Positions 11,481 to 21,600 of a DNA stretch of 64,000 nucleotides are shown in pieces. The stretch's first letter is position 1. The number at the start of each line of letters is the position of its first letter. Below the pieces are notes generated by a model that did no database searches, was not told where the DNA came from, and was given only the letters and a program-made list of their open reading frames with translations. A program made the translations under genes and the position numbers. The DNA is from Eustoma russellianum. Its lineage: Eukaryota > Streptophyta > Magnoliopsida > Gentianales > Gentianaceae. The stretch covers positions 15,169,778-15,233,777 of the forward strand of contig AP025067.1 of NCBI GenBank assembly GCA_036186865.1. The letters are read 5' to 3'.

Positions 11481-12140
11481 TCAAATAAATTGGTGAGTAA
11501 TCAGATGTAGCCCTATTGAGATGCTGATAATGTGTAACTGGAAATAAATCCAAGAAAGATAACAATCCAAGCGCCTCCATACTCGGTCTAAGCCGCGTCC
11601 ATCATAGCATGTATACAGCGAGGCCTGATATTTTATTGGTTGGAAATCGCATGTTGATATCCAGTCATTAAAATCCTGCAAAGAGCGCAATGTTGGCGTA
11701 GATTTCCCCTTATGTTCGTCCAAGGTCAAAAATATGTTGAAATCCCTGCCCACCAGCCAAGGAATGTCCAAGGTGTCCTTGAATAACTGTAACTCTGCCC
11801 ATAGATGTCGGCACGTTACTATCGAATGCTGACCATAAACCGTAGTTTACCAGAAAGAATCACCCGATGCCAGCTAGTTAAGTTTAAGAGAATAGTTTTA
11901 ATGACCTTGACGCTGCTCCTGTAATGAGAACAATGAGTCCCTCCAAAAAAAACAAATATGATCATCACAAGTAGATAAAGCTTTCTGAAAACCAAATTGT
12001 AATCCATGTGACAGCAACAATGAAGCCCAAATTTTGGGCTCTATGATCACTAGAATACGCAAATTATAATGTTTTATTAACAATTTTATTGTATCTACTG
12101 AGGTACGTATATCTCTGACATTCCATATTAAAACTTTCAT
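11481..12140 (-). pseudogene. LINE ORF2 endonuclease domain
   Basis: An apurinic-type endonuclease that would nick target DNA to prime retrotransposition. The start MKVLIWNVRDIRTS at 12140 is the typical N-terminus, and IEPKIWAS follows at residues 33-40. After a frame change, 11771-11481 carries WLVGRDFNIFLTLDEHKG (the GDFN catalytic block is changed to GRDFN) and LDRVWRRLDCYL. Frame breaks make it inactive. Confidence 0.8.
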
Positions 12141-12678
12141 TATGATAATGCATCAAAAGAGTTAGTGAGATGAGCTGCACGTAACCTTGTGACCCGCGGT
12201 GAGGTTGGTGCTATATCACGTTGAGGACGACGTAAAATCTTTGGCAGAGCACAGAACTCCTTGTCAACGGGTGGATCTTCCTCAAGGACAGTTGGCTGAC
12301 TAGCATCCAGAAAGATTGCTTGAACTAGATTAGCCATTGATTCATAAATATCACGATCTTGCGCTTCGAGTTGTGCTATATTGAGAGGAATGTCAAGTTC
12401 ACTGTCTGACAGGGATATTATTTATGTGCGAACTAGAAGTTCATTCATTATACTATCATCTGATCCTCGCAGACGTGAAATATCCTGCACCTGTGAGACC
12501 GAAACAGCAGCACAAATGTCCGGTGAGCATGGTGGCTGAATTACTTGAGTTGGTAAAGCCTCAGATGGAAGCACTGTTGTTGCCACCAATGGTGCTATTT
12601 CTGGCGGATTTCTTTTTGGAGACAACACTGTTTATGTTCCTTGTCCACTTCATTACGCCGCTTGTTTGTTGGCTTTCA

Positions 12679-13436
12679 TTAAGCAACCACTTCTGATGGT
12701 ACAGACTTGGCACAATCCGCCAATAAATGTCCCAGTCTAAAACAACCTATACAATACGATGGCAGGTCTTCGTATACAACCTGTTGCGTGATTAAACATG
12801 ATGCTCCATGTATGTAAACTCTTTGAAGAAGCTCTTTCGGTACATCTATCTCGATACAAATGAGAGCCACCGAGGGACGTATAACGACTACTGTAGCCGT
12901 TTCCAACTTCATAGGAGTACTGAACATTTGTGCGATTTGAAAAAGAGCATCTTTCCGATGAAAATGAATCGGCAAACCAGGAAAAGAGACCCATACCGGA
13001 ACAATGGACACCTCAACTACTGGATCATAATCTGGTGTCCATTTCGTGAGGCGCATGTGTTTTCCGGCAATTCTCCAACTTTGTCTTGAAAAACATTGGA
13101 AATAATCTTGTTCTTGATCAAAATGAAGAAGGATATGAGATGCATCAAGCAAACCAATTTTGACTGATCCAGAGAATCCAATACGATCAACTGAAGATCT
13201 TATCGTTGCTAAAGGTGCCCACCAATGTAAAACAGTATGGGGCTGCCAAAGAATGAATTTCTTCCTCCGTGAAAGCAATAATAGGACTGTCCTTAAATTT
13301 TAATATTTGTTTCGGCGCAATGACGGCTGATGGTGGCGATGTAAACAATGATGCGAAGGTTTTGGTTGGCGCCGAAAGAGATGGCGGCACAGTAGGGCTT
13401 CATTGTGGCGGCAGCATGATGGGTTGCTCCATCGCG
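12679..13436 (-). pseudogene. LINE ORF1 (DUF4283 plus CCHC knuckle)
   Basis: An RNA-binding ORF1 protein of a plant L1-type LINE, in two frames. The N-terminal part (about 13390 to 13200) contains TKTFASLF, the usual opening of this family, and SPIIAFTEEE. The rest (13278 to 12679) has the DUF4283 fold with residues GLLDASHILLHF, MRLTKWTPDYDP and WVSFPGLPIHF, then a knuckle CIGCFRLGHLLADC of the form CX2CX4HX4C. One frameshift near 13200-13250 separates the pieces. Confidence 0.8.
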
Positions 13437-13555
13437 ATCACTGATGAATGAGTGAAGAAGAGAAACGGTGAAAGAGAGAGTGCTGAAAGGAAAAAAGGAA
13501 AAGTGACAGCGGTGACAGCCTAAGCCCACCGGAAATCGCCATCAGCAGAGAGCAT

Positions 13556-13649
13556 GTCGAGATTAATGTGTATCCCTATTATGTATTTGAAATGTATGTA
13601 TGCATGTATACACACACACACATGCATGCATATATACATATATACACAT

Positions 13650-13685
<36 letters not shown>

Positions 13686-14304
13686 GTAAATATATATCTA
13701 TATATATATGGCAAACATGAGTGTGACATATATTAAGGCGAAGCCTGAATACTTTGAATAAGAGAAAATGCAATATATTTTTCTTTGTTTAGTGCATTTT
13801 GATAATTACAAAAGGGAAAGAATATTGATATATTGGTATATTGCCATATGTGGCTTATATGATGTGGCGTAATGATGATATTGGCATATATGGCTTGTAT
13901 ATGTGGTTTCTGTATATGGCTCATGTATGTACCTTGTGTATGGGGCTTAATATGGCATATGGGACAAAATGTTATATGAGGCTAATGAGGTGAACATTTG
14001 CATATATAGCACAAGAGTTTGATATATGAATATGATAGATGTGTGAAAAATACATATGATGCTAGTATTGAAGTATATAACAATGCTTGTGTGAGGAGGA
14101 GCATGGATACATTGACTAAAGGGGAGTGTGAAGCATGTGAGGTGAACTTGATGTCTATTTTGGTTTGATATATGCATTTACTAAGGGAGATATATTGTTT
14201 TAAAAAAGTTCAGTTTGAAAGCCTTTCAATGGTATAAGTGTCGATTTTCAAACAAAATATCTTTTAAAAGTGTATGTTTATGAAATCATCAAAAAGGAGG
14301 AGAT
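13556..14304 (+). other. Non-coding 3' part of Copia with polypurine tract
   Basis: AT-rich DNA without a believable reading frame. It ends in a polypurine run AAAAAGGAGGAGA at 14291-14303 directly before the LTR start TGTTGGGATATG at 14305, the usual arrangement at the 3' end of SIRE/Tork-type Copia elements. This links the RNase H remnant at 7389-8560 to the LTR, with the LINE inserted between them. Confidence 0.65.
13606..13710. repeat. (CA)n/(TA)n microsatellite
   Basis: Dinucleotide tracts with CA runs at about 13610-13622 and 13646-13670 followed by TA runs at 13671-13686 and 13696-13708. The short open frames here on both strands are low-complexity artefacts. Confidence 0.95.
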
Positions 14305-14399
14305 TGTTGGGATATGAATGTTTCGATAATGTTTAAAAGATGTTTGAAAAAGGATTGAAAAGTCATTTTATACTTAGGAAATAACAAAGGCTTGAAAAT

Positions 14400-14724
14400 A
14401 AGGAAGTAACATCATACCCTGACATAGATGTCTGAATATAGATCAATGTATACATCGTACCTTGACAAATATGTCTAACAGAGATCAATGTATACATCAC
14501 ACCATGACATAGATCTCTACCATAGATCAATGTATACATCATACACTCACATAGATCGATCGATGTTACATCATACCCTCACATAGGTCCATTAATGTGA
14601 CATCACATGCTTACATAGATCGATCAATGTGTATCATACGCTCATATAGATCAATCGCTGTCATCATGAATTAAAATTAAAACCACATTATCCAACATCA
14701 TACCCTCACATAGACCGATCGATC
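14400..14724. repeat. Degenerate tandem repeat with GATCGATC core
   Basis: About eight loosely spaced units of roughly 35-50 bp, each like CACATAGATCGATCGATGT followed by ATCATACC. Early units have drifted (GATCAATGTATACATC). The last unit is the target of the RTE LINE, and the first unit after that LINE begins at 15930. Confidence 0.75.
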
Positions 14725-15929
14725 ATCATCATTTGTACCCAGTATATCCCAACGACAGCAAAAGCTCTCGCTAGGGTCTGGGGAGGGTAAGTGGCAGGCA
14801 AACAATACCTCTGTCCCAGGGGATAGAGAGTTTGCTTCCAGTGAGACCTCCGGCTCTATATGTACCTGCATAAATCACACTATAATAGAGGTGTGATGTG
14901 CTAGTATGTTAGTGAGGGAATTCAAGAAATACAAGAAGGGGGCTGTCGATATTAAAATACACATAACGTGTATATGTACATATAATGAAAAACAACGATA
15001 AAACATAAAAAAATAAGTGTCAAAGTGAACCTAAGGCGTAGATAGTATTTATACCTATCTACGTCCCTAAATATACTCTAAGTTGCGCCTATATATGACC
15101 TATACCTCGTTAACCTTAATCTTGTGTCTCCACGAACTCCGATCCTTGACCATGTCCTCAGAGAGGTACAAATCTAGTAGGTCTTGCCTAATCTGTTCAT
15201 CCCAAGTCAATTTGGGCCTGCCTTTACTCCTGTTCCTTCTATAATGAGGCTTTCAATTGCTCTGACCGACGCCGTTGTCTGTCTCTGCTTGACTTGCCCA
15301 AACCATTTCATTCTTCCTTCTCTTATCTTATCTGCTATACTAGACACCCCTAATCTTTTTCGAAACACCTCGTTTCTGATTCGGTCTGGCCTTGTACCAC
15401 ACATCCATCTCAACATCCTCATCTCTGCCACTTCCATCTTCTACAATTGTGACCTCTTGATGGCCCAGCAGTCTGTCCCATAGAGCATTGTCGGTCGCAT
15501 TGCCACCCTATAAAATTTTCCCTTTAATTTAGTTGGAAAATTCTTGTAACACAGCACCCCTGAGACCGCCCTCTATCTACACCAGCCTGCTTGAACTCGG
15601 TGTGCTACATCACTATCTATGTCCCTACTTTGTTGTACAAATGATCCTAGGTACTTGAACTTACTTACCTGTGGTACCACTTGGCCATCGATAGTGAGCT
15701 GGCTATTCTCATTGTCGGCTACGTTGCTGAAGTCGCAGTGCAGATACTCGGTCTTAAAACGGCTAATCCTTAAGCCTTTTCTCTCTAAAACACCTCTCCA
15801 CTGCTCTAGTCCAAACTCAGGGTATGTTTACTCTCTACAACTAATACAATATCGTCAGCAAAAAGCATACATCACGGAACTGTCTCCTGTATCAGCTTTG
15901 ACAACTCGTCAAGGACAACTGCAAAAAGA
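14721..15929 (-). mobile_element. RTE-type LINE, 5'-truncated, minus strand
   Basis: This is the 3' end of an RTE-clade LINE. On minus, 15437-15207 encodes its characteristic C-terminus, with residues MRMLRWMCGTRPDRIRNEVF and GRMKWFGQVKQR, and continues in frame to about 15105 (LLDLYLSEDMVKDRS). Further upstream (15930-15480) are degraded RT-end sequences. The 3' UTR ends with the diagnostic block around 14745-14790 (AGACCCTAGCGAGAGC then TTGGGATATACTGGGT on minus) and a short ATG-repeat tail. Flanks CACATAGACCGATCGAT (14707) and CACATAGATCGATCGAT (15930) match at 16 of 17 positions and may be the target-site duplication, though the host repeat has this sequence anyway. Confidence 0.8.
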
Positions 15930-16548
15930 CACATAGATCGATCGATGTCATCCTAAATTCAAAATTTTAAAACCGTTGCAAACAAATCCAAGAAAGATTT
16001 AAAGTGTTTTCTCTCTCCAATCTTACTCAAATCTCTTGTGGACTTTCCTACAACATCTATAATGCTTTCTTGACTATTGTAAACATGCATAAGATATTCT
16101 ACTGTGGCTATAGAGCATCAAATCAACCTATAGGGCGGGGGCGGCTAAAGACTATTTGGACATCTTCAAGACACTTGATTAAGTTGAAGACTTTATGGAG
16201 GCTATGAAAACATGTCTCACGCCCTCTATATATCAACGAAGCTTAGGTGAGCCATTGACACACTTTCATCCTTTTCAAGCTTCTTCCCTCATTATTGTAA
16301 AAAGCTCTCAAATGTACAAAAGTGCTTAAAGCTCATTAAACGCTTGTTGTTTGTTTTCATTGTTGCATTGTGAGAGTAGAAGTCTAACACAAGAGGAACT
16401 ATACATCTTTGATCTCTTGCTTGTGATTTAGACTTCACAAAGTGTGATTTAACTTCTCCCCGAAACCATTTGGTAAAAGTTCTTCAGAAGAACTTTGTTG
16501 AAGTTGTGAAGAAACAAGAAGTACTTCTTGCTTATAGCTGTTGTTGAT

Positions 16549-16632
16549 GTTGCACAAAGTATTTGTGCAATAAGCTTCTGTTGTAGTAGTTGATATTGCA
16601 CAAAGTGATTGTGCAATAAGTTGTTGCTGTTG
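16549..16632. repeat. Tandem duplication with TTGCACAAAG hairpins
   Basis: Two units of about 46 bp each contain TTGCACAAAG and its near-complement TTGTGCAATAAG, so each can fold into a short hairpin. They lie in the downstream half of the Copia LTR. Confidence 0.7.
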
Positions 16633-16924
16633 TAGTTGTTTCTTGCACTAATTGTTAGTGTAAGCATTGCTGTTGTTGTTCTTGTTCTTTGTTAAAGATA
16701 ATAAGAAAGTTGCTCTTGAAAATCGACTTTGAAAACAAAGTGGAGTGGAGTAGAATTGATGAGATTCGAACCACTCTAAATTGTGTGTCACAAATTCATC
16801 ATCTCTCATCACCTTCTTTCTTATTTTGGAGAGCATTTGAGTTGGTGTGACCTAAACCGAAAAAATTTCAAAAATAGTCCAACACTCTATTTACCCCTCT
16901 CTAGAGTGATTGTGAACCTAACAA

Positions 16925-17992
16925 AGATGTGAGCTGAAACTAGGTTGGGATGTTGAATCTTTTCTTTATTTCCTTTGGCTTCTACAATCAAAAACCAAAC
17001 ATTATCACTTGCTCCATGAACTCCTCAAGACCTAAAAATCATAAGGGAGAGCAATATACGCCAAACACACAAAATGAAAGGAAATATTATTGCCTCGATA
17101 ACAAACCTACAACACAAAAGCATGAAAATATAAACTTATAAAATAAAACTAACTTGCATGATACACAAATTGTATTCATAATTTATATCGAAATGTATCA
17201 AAAACTCTTCTCTATTTCTTGACCTAATACACATACATTTATTCATTCACATACACATGCATAAAGCGCTGGTTTAACAAGCATGATATTATTGTCTCTT
17301 GTCATATTATGAGCATAACATACTTAGTTTTAATATTCATCACATGCTATGTGCTATATCCTGAGTATGACATATTTTTTTTTAAAACACCATCATATGT
17401 CTGCGTCCGTATCTTGAACATGACATGTTTTGCATGACATGTATATATGTATTAGATGTTATTTATGGTATGGAGAATGTTAGCACTCAGATAATTAAAT
17501 ATTGGGTTGTATTATACGATATTGGTTAAAACAAGGTTTAAATTGTATGACTATAAGACTAATTGGCCCTTGAAAATCTGACCATTGGGGTACTTCTAGT
17601 CATAGTGCATGATTCGGGAAAATGTTCGGAGATATGATAATGGAGATGTGATAATTTAATGTTCGGGGATGTGACAATGATTTAATGAACTAACGCAGGA
17701 TAGTTATTTTAGTGTGTGAACATATATGTCCTTTTGGTTTTTAATAACAAAAGAACCAGAGCTTATAATTTCAGAACTTATCAATCCGTCATCTCAAGCC
17801 AATAACTTCACGGAGTATAATATCCTAATTTGTATGTGAGACAAACACCTTTTCTTAGAACAATTGATTTTTACATCATATTTTGATAATCAACCTCGTT
17901 GATTTAAAAAAGACATTGTTCAAATACAAATGTATTGTGTATAAGTGCATAAAATAAATTATACATTTATTTTTACATTTTCTTTGACACTA
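16925..17992. other. AT-rich intergenic DNA, nothing recognised
   Basis: Between the Copia LTR and the MITE. No reading frame, RNA gene or known repeat could be supported; short open frames have no recognisable motif. Confidence 0.6.
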
Positions 17993-18111
17993 CCTTTCTC
18001 ATTTCAAAAATATTATGTTACTATGTTTACCGGAATAATATAATCTATATTATTTTGAAAAATTAACTAATACAGAAAGTAGTGATGTTAATTTATTTTT
18101 TGAACAGGGAG
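17993..18111. mobile_element. Probable Stowaway-like MITE
   Basis: About 119 bp, AT-rich, flanked by TA on both sides (17991-17992 and 18112-18113). The right end on minus reads CTCCCTGTTCAAAAAATA and the left end CCTTTCTCATTTCAAAAATA, imperfect inverted repeats resembling Stowaway termini. No coding capacity. It lies about 0.5 kb upstream of the WVD2-like start codon, a common place for MITEs. Confidence 0.45.
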
Positions 18112-18250
18112 TAATTTTTTATACATGACATTCACTTGTGTTTTAATATAAGCGGTGGGAGGTGGCGGTGGAGTGGGTCGGTAGGAAAACCGAATGCACA
18201 CGGAACACACATTCCCTAGCACTTTCAATCTAATTACCGCTACTTTAGGT

Positions 18251-18271
18251 AAAAAAAAAAAAAAAAAAAAA
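18251..18271 (+). repeat. Poly(A) tract upstream of gene
   Basis: Twenty-one A residues just before the presumed 5' UTR. No flanking direct repeat was seen, so it is listed as a homopolymer (a poly(dA:dT) promoter tract is possible). Confidence 0.8.
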
Positions 18272-18279
18272 CTACTATG

Positions 18280-18628
18280 CTACATTCCTACTTCAACTTC
18301 GTCTTTGTTTTTTCACAAGTGACAAATCCCCTGCCCAAAAATCTCATCTTTGAAGCAAAGAACCTAGTGATTCGTATATTTCCCCACTCTTTGATCCATA
18401 CATCCCCTTTGAAGCATTTTCATTACTTTCCACTCTCCTCTCCGATTCTTGTTTTGTCTTATTAAGTTCTTTTTTCTTCCTTGTAAGAGCAGTGCAATAA
18501 TCACCAGAATTGAACAAAAATGATTGTATTTTCTTATCCGTCTGCGTCTTGCATTCAAGAAATGGGGCGGGTGATATGAATGGCACAGGGGTAATAGAGT
18601 GATATATGAAGATTGAGAGGTTGGGAAT
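18280..18628 (+). other. Presumed 5' UTR and proximal promoter of WVD2-like gene
   Basis: T- and C-rich leader ahead of the ATG at 18629. The transcription start is not marked by a clear TATA box at a fixed distance, so the extent is an estimate. The upstream 18150-18250 is relatively GC-rich (GGTGGGAGGTGGCGGTGG) compared with its surroundings. Confidence 0.45.
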
Positions 18629-21600
18629 ATGGCAAGTGATATTCAAGAACAGTTTATGCTAAATTTTCAGGTATTTTGCGTGTTGCATTGTTACTATTTC
18701 TTAATTTTTTCAATTATCAGAATTGATCTATCTTTTGTTGGGTTTCTATTTACTTGTTAATTACATTCTTACAGTGATTGTCTGCTAGTTTGGTGATTTT
18801 CATTAAGGATATAAATGAACTGGAGCTTACAGTTGATTTAAGAAGCAATTGAAGTGTTAGCGATCTTTCGGAAAGGCCTAATTCGCTTGAAGTTTGTTAG
18901 TTGATGGGAGTTGGAAACCGAATCGGTTTTTAATTTTATTTCTTTTTTGGGTTTTTATTTTTATGCTATAATGTAAACATGGGTGACAGAATGGATCAGC
19001 ATTTGTTATTGTTTTGGAAATGTTATGTACTCACCAGTTTCCGAAGCTAGAATTTCACTTGCCCTGCGGCTAACTTTCTGGGCAATGTTTGATACTTAGC
19101 GGCTTAGACTTTAAACCTGGAAGGAAATGGTAGTAGTTTTGTGTTGGTTCTACTTGTGAAATCTTGTTCTGTTAATATATGTTTTGAATTTGCTTTGATG
19201 TGTCATTCATTAGTTGTTATGAATGAGATAGTTACCTTTGTGTTGGAAATGTGTTATATTTTTGTTAATCTCCATTTTCCTGTTAATGAAGTTACGAAAA
19301 AACTTTACATCTATGGGTACGAGAGGTTTTCTCTTAACATAGCGGACTCCTTTTTTTTTTTCATTTCCTGGAATTCGTTTTTCCTTAACATAGATGATTA
19401 TTCTGTTCCGTTTCCAGTGTTATGTTTATCGTAATTCTATGAAAATAATTTTGTAAGTGTGGGGCCTAGGTGCTAGCAAAATTAAATGATGTCTTAGGAA
19501 ATGTAAAGTTGTTGTACTATTACTGCAGTTTCCATTTTTCTTCTGTTTGTTTGTTAAATTGTGAATAAGACCTTGATGCATGAGAGATCGCTGTGATTTT
19601 GATTGGATTGCCTTTCATGATATGTATAATCAGTAGGATGGATGCAATTTCCTCTGCTGGAAATGTGTTTTATTGCCCTTTGATCTGTTAGTTGCGTTAA
19701 TGATTTTTGAAGTAGTGTAATGTTGAGTCATGGATCTGAGTTTCCTCTGCTTCTTTTAATTCTTATATCAGTATCTTCTAAGTATGTTTTTACTAGTCCA
19801 GGGCGTGCTGTTGCAATGAATTGATTGCATAGTAGGAAATCAAATTAAGTTGTGTCAATTACCATAATACCATTCCTTACATGAAATATGGGATACCTTT
19901 GTAATATAGCAGGATTTGATTCTAAATTACATGTTCGGGTACTCTTCTAATGTGGCATTTCAAAGAGTAAGGTCAAGGAAATCTATTTCTTAGTGTCGTT
20001 GTCACACATCTTATGTTGTTGTCATCTGATGTTCAGGTCTGTATTAACCATCATCAGTTCATGCTTTTTGTGTCCTCATACATCTTTCTACCCAGGGGTT
20101 GATGTTTTGTCATTTCTTTTTTGAAACAAGCAGGCACATTCAGTTCATTCAGGCTCTATTTCATTTGGAAGGTTTGAAACAGAAGGACTATGTTGGGAAA
20201 GGAGGTCATTATTCTCGCATAATAAGTACCTTGACGAGGTTGAGAAATTATCCAAACCAGGTTCAGTTACAGAGAAAAAAGCATACTTTGAGGCTCATTT
20301 CAAGAAAAAGGCACTTCAGAGCCAGAGTTCACTAGTGAGCCAGAATGAGGCCGAGTGTTATATAGGTGAAAATGAAGGCAGCCACAATGCATGCCGTGAG
20401 AAGTGTAATGGGTATTTAACTGAAGACAGAGAGCTTCATTCTGAATTGCTTGAACCCGAGGATACCAGGATGCCAGTTTCTGAAGCTCTTGCTTCGAATG
20501 TTCTTCATAATTATGATACTGAGAACAGAATTGCTGATCCTAGAGAAAATGCATGTGAAAGGGAAACTGAAAAAGTACTTCTGAGAGATTCTGCATTAGA
20601 AGCAAAGGCAAAGGAGAATCTTAGCAGTGATTTTGCTGCTGAAAGTTCAGATGTATCATCTAAAACCATTTTCTCTTCCAGTAATATCACGTCCGAGAGA
20701 GATGAAAGTGTTAGCTCAAACCATCAACCTATCTCTGCTACAAAGGTTTGTTATCTTCACTGGAACTAATTTCACTTAATAAATTTTATTTTCTTCCTGT
20801 TTCCTGCCAGTTTTTTGCAATCCTTGTAGTAAATGATTCACAATGTGACCAGTGTAAATATATGCTTTAATGTTAGTGAGATGTCTAATACAATGGCATT
20901 TGTTGCTTTCTTGTGTTGTTTCCTTTCTCTTTTATTGGGGTTTGGGGTGGTGAATGTTGGTGAAAGAGGAAAGTGGATGTAAATGCTCACCTTGATTTAC
21001 TTTGTAATGTCGGTGAAGGTTAGGCGTCAACATGCACATAAGAGTTCCAAATTTACATATCCAAGTGGTGTTGTTCAGACAAAAATGAAAATGGCTACTG
21101 CAGTATGTAAAGGCTTGGCCAAGCAACCAGCCCAAAGAGAAAATGGTACTTATAATAGAGAAAAATCAGGAAATCATCCTCCTGCAGCCGCAACTTCTGC
21201 AGTGATCTCTGTGCATAAAGTAATAAAACACAAGGTATCCTTTACATTTTCCTAACAGATTGATTGTCTTGCCATTTTTTAAACTTTTTACATCTCTTGA
21301 ATAATGTAGTATTGGCTTCTAAACGGAAATCCTCCTTGTCCCTTTCTTTTTATACTTAAAGGTTTCCCAGGAGACATTGGGAAAACCGCTTCCCCAAACC
21401 AGAAGGTAATAGTTTAATGCTTCTTTTCAAGTAAAATCTGTCCTTTCATTTGCTAATTTGACTAATTACATTCTTTTCTGCATCAGTGGACAAATGTCTA
21501 GAACAAAAAAGGGTATCCTTTCTAAACCTCTTCCTTCAGACAAGGCCCATCCTCAAGCTCGCGATGTTCCAAACAGGTTTCACTGACAAACTTGGAAATT

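Larger units (their letters stand above)
8785..13555 (-). mobile_element. L1-type LINE, minus strand, 3' end missing
   Basis: A plant L1-clade LINE with ORF1 (zinc knuckle), endonuclease, reverse transcriptase, zf-RVT and the start of an RNase H domain, in order from 13436 down to 8785. It stops inside RNase H at about 8785 with no 3' UTR and no poly(T) on plus, although the 5' end seems near complete (about 13555). LINEs are usually cut at the 5' end, so the missing 3' end points to a later deletion. It is most likely inserted in the 3' region of the plus-strand Copia whose LTR starts at 14305. It belongs to the same clade as the LINE at 46626 but to a different family, as the proteins are only moderately similar. 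Confidence 0.85.
14305..16924 (+). mobile_element. 3' LTR of plus-strand Copia, with RTE LINE inside
   Basis: It starts TGTTGGG after a polypurine tract and probably ends CCTAACA at 16924; an alternative end is CCAACA at 16885. It is split by the RTE LINE at 14721-15929, leaving about 1.4 kb of LTR. It holds a degenerate GATCGATC-type tandem repeat (14400-14724) and a second duplication at 16549-16632. No coding content. Confidence 0.65.

Noticed and set aside
12808..13089. 93-codon plus-strand frame inside LINE ORF1
   Set aside because: Antisense shadow of the DUF4283 coding strand; no independent motif.
13520..13773. Open frames of 60-70 codons on both strands rich in Tyr, Ile, Cys, His and Val
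   Set aside because: They are translations of CA/TA microsatellite DNA.
14400..14724. Possible CRISPR-like array of spaced repeats
   Set aside because: Units are degenerate, without constant spacers or cas genes, and they lie in a plant retrotransposon LTR.
15184..15483. 99-codon plus-strand frame with hydrophobic stretches
   Set aside because: It is the antisense shadow of the RTE LINE C-terminus on minus, which matches a known family.
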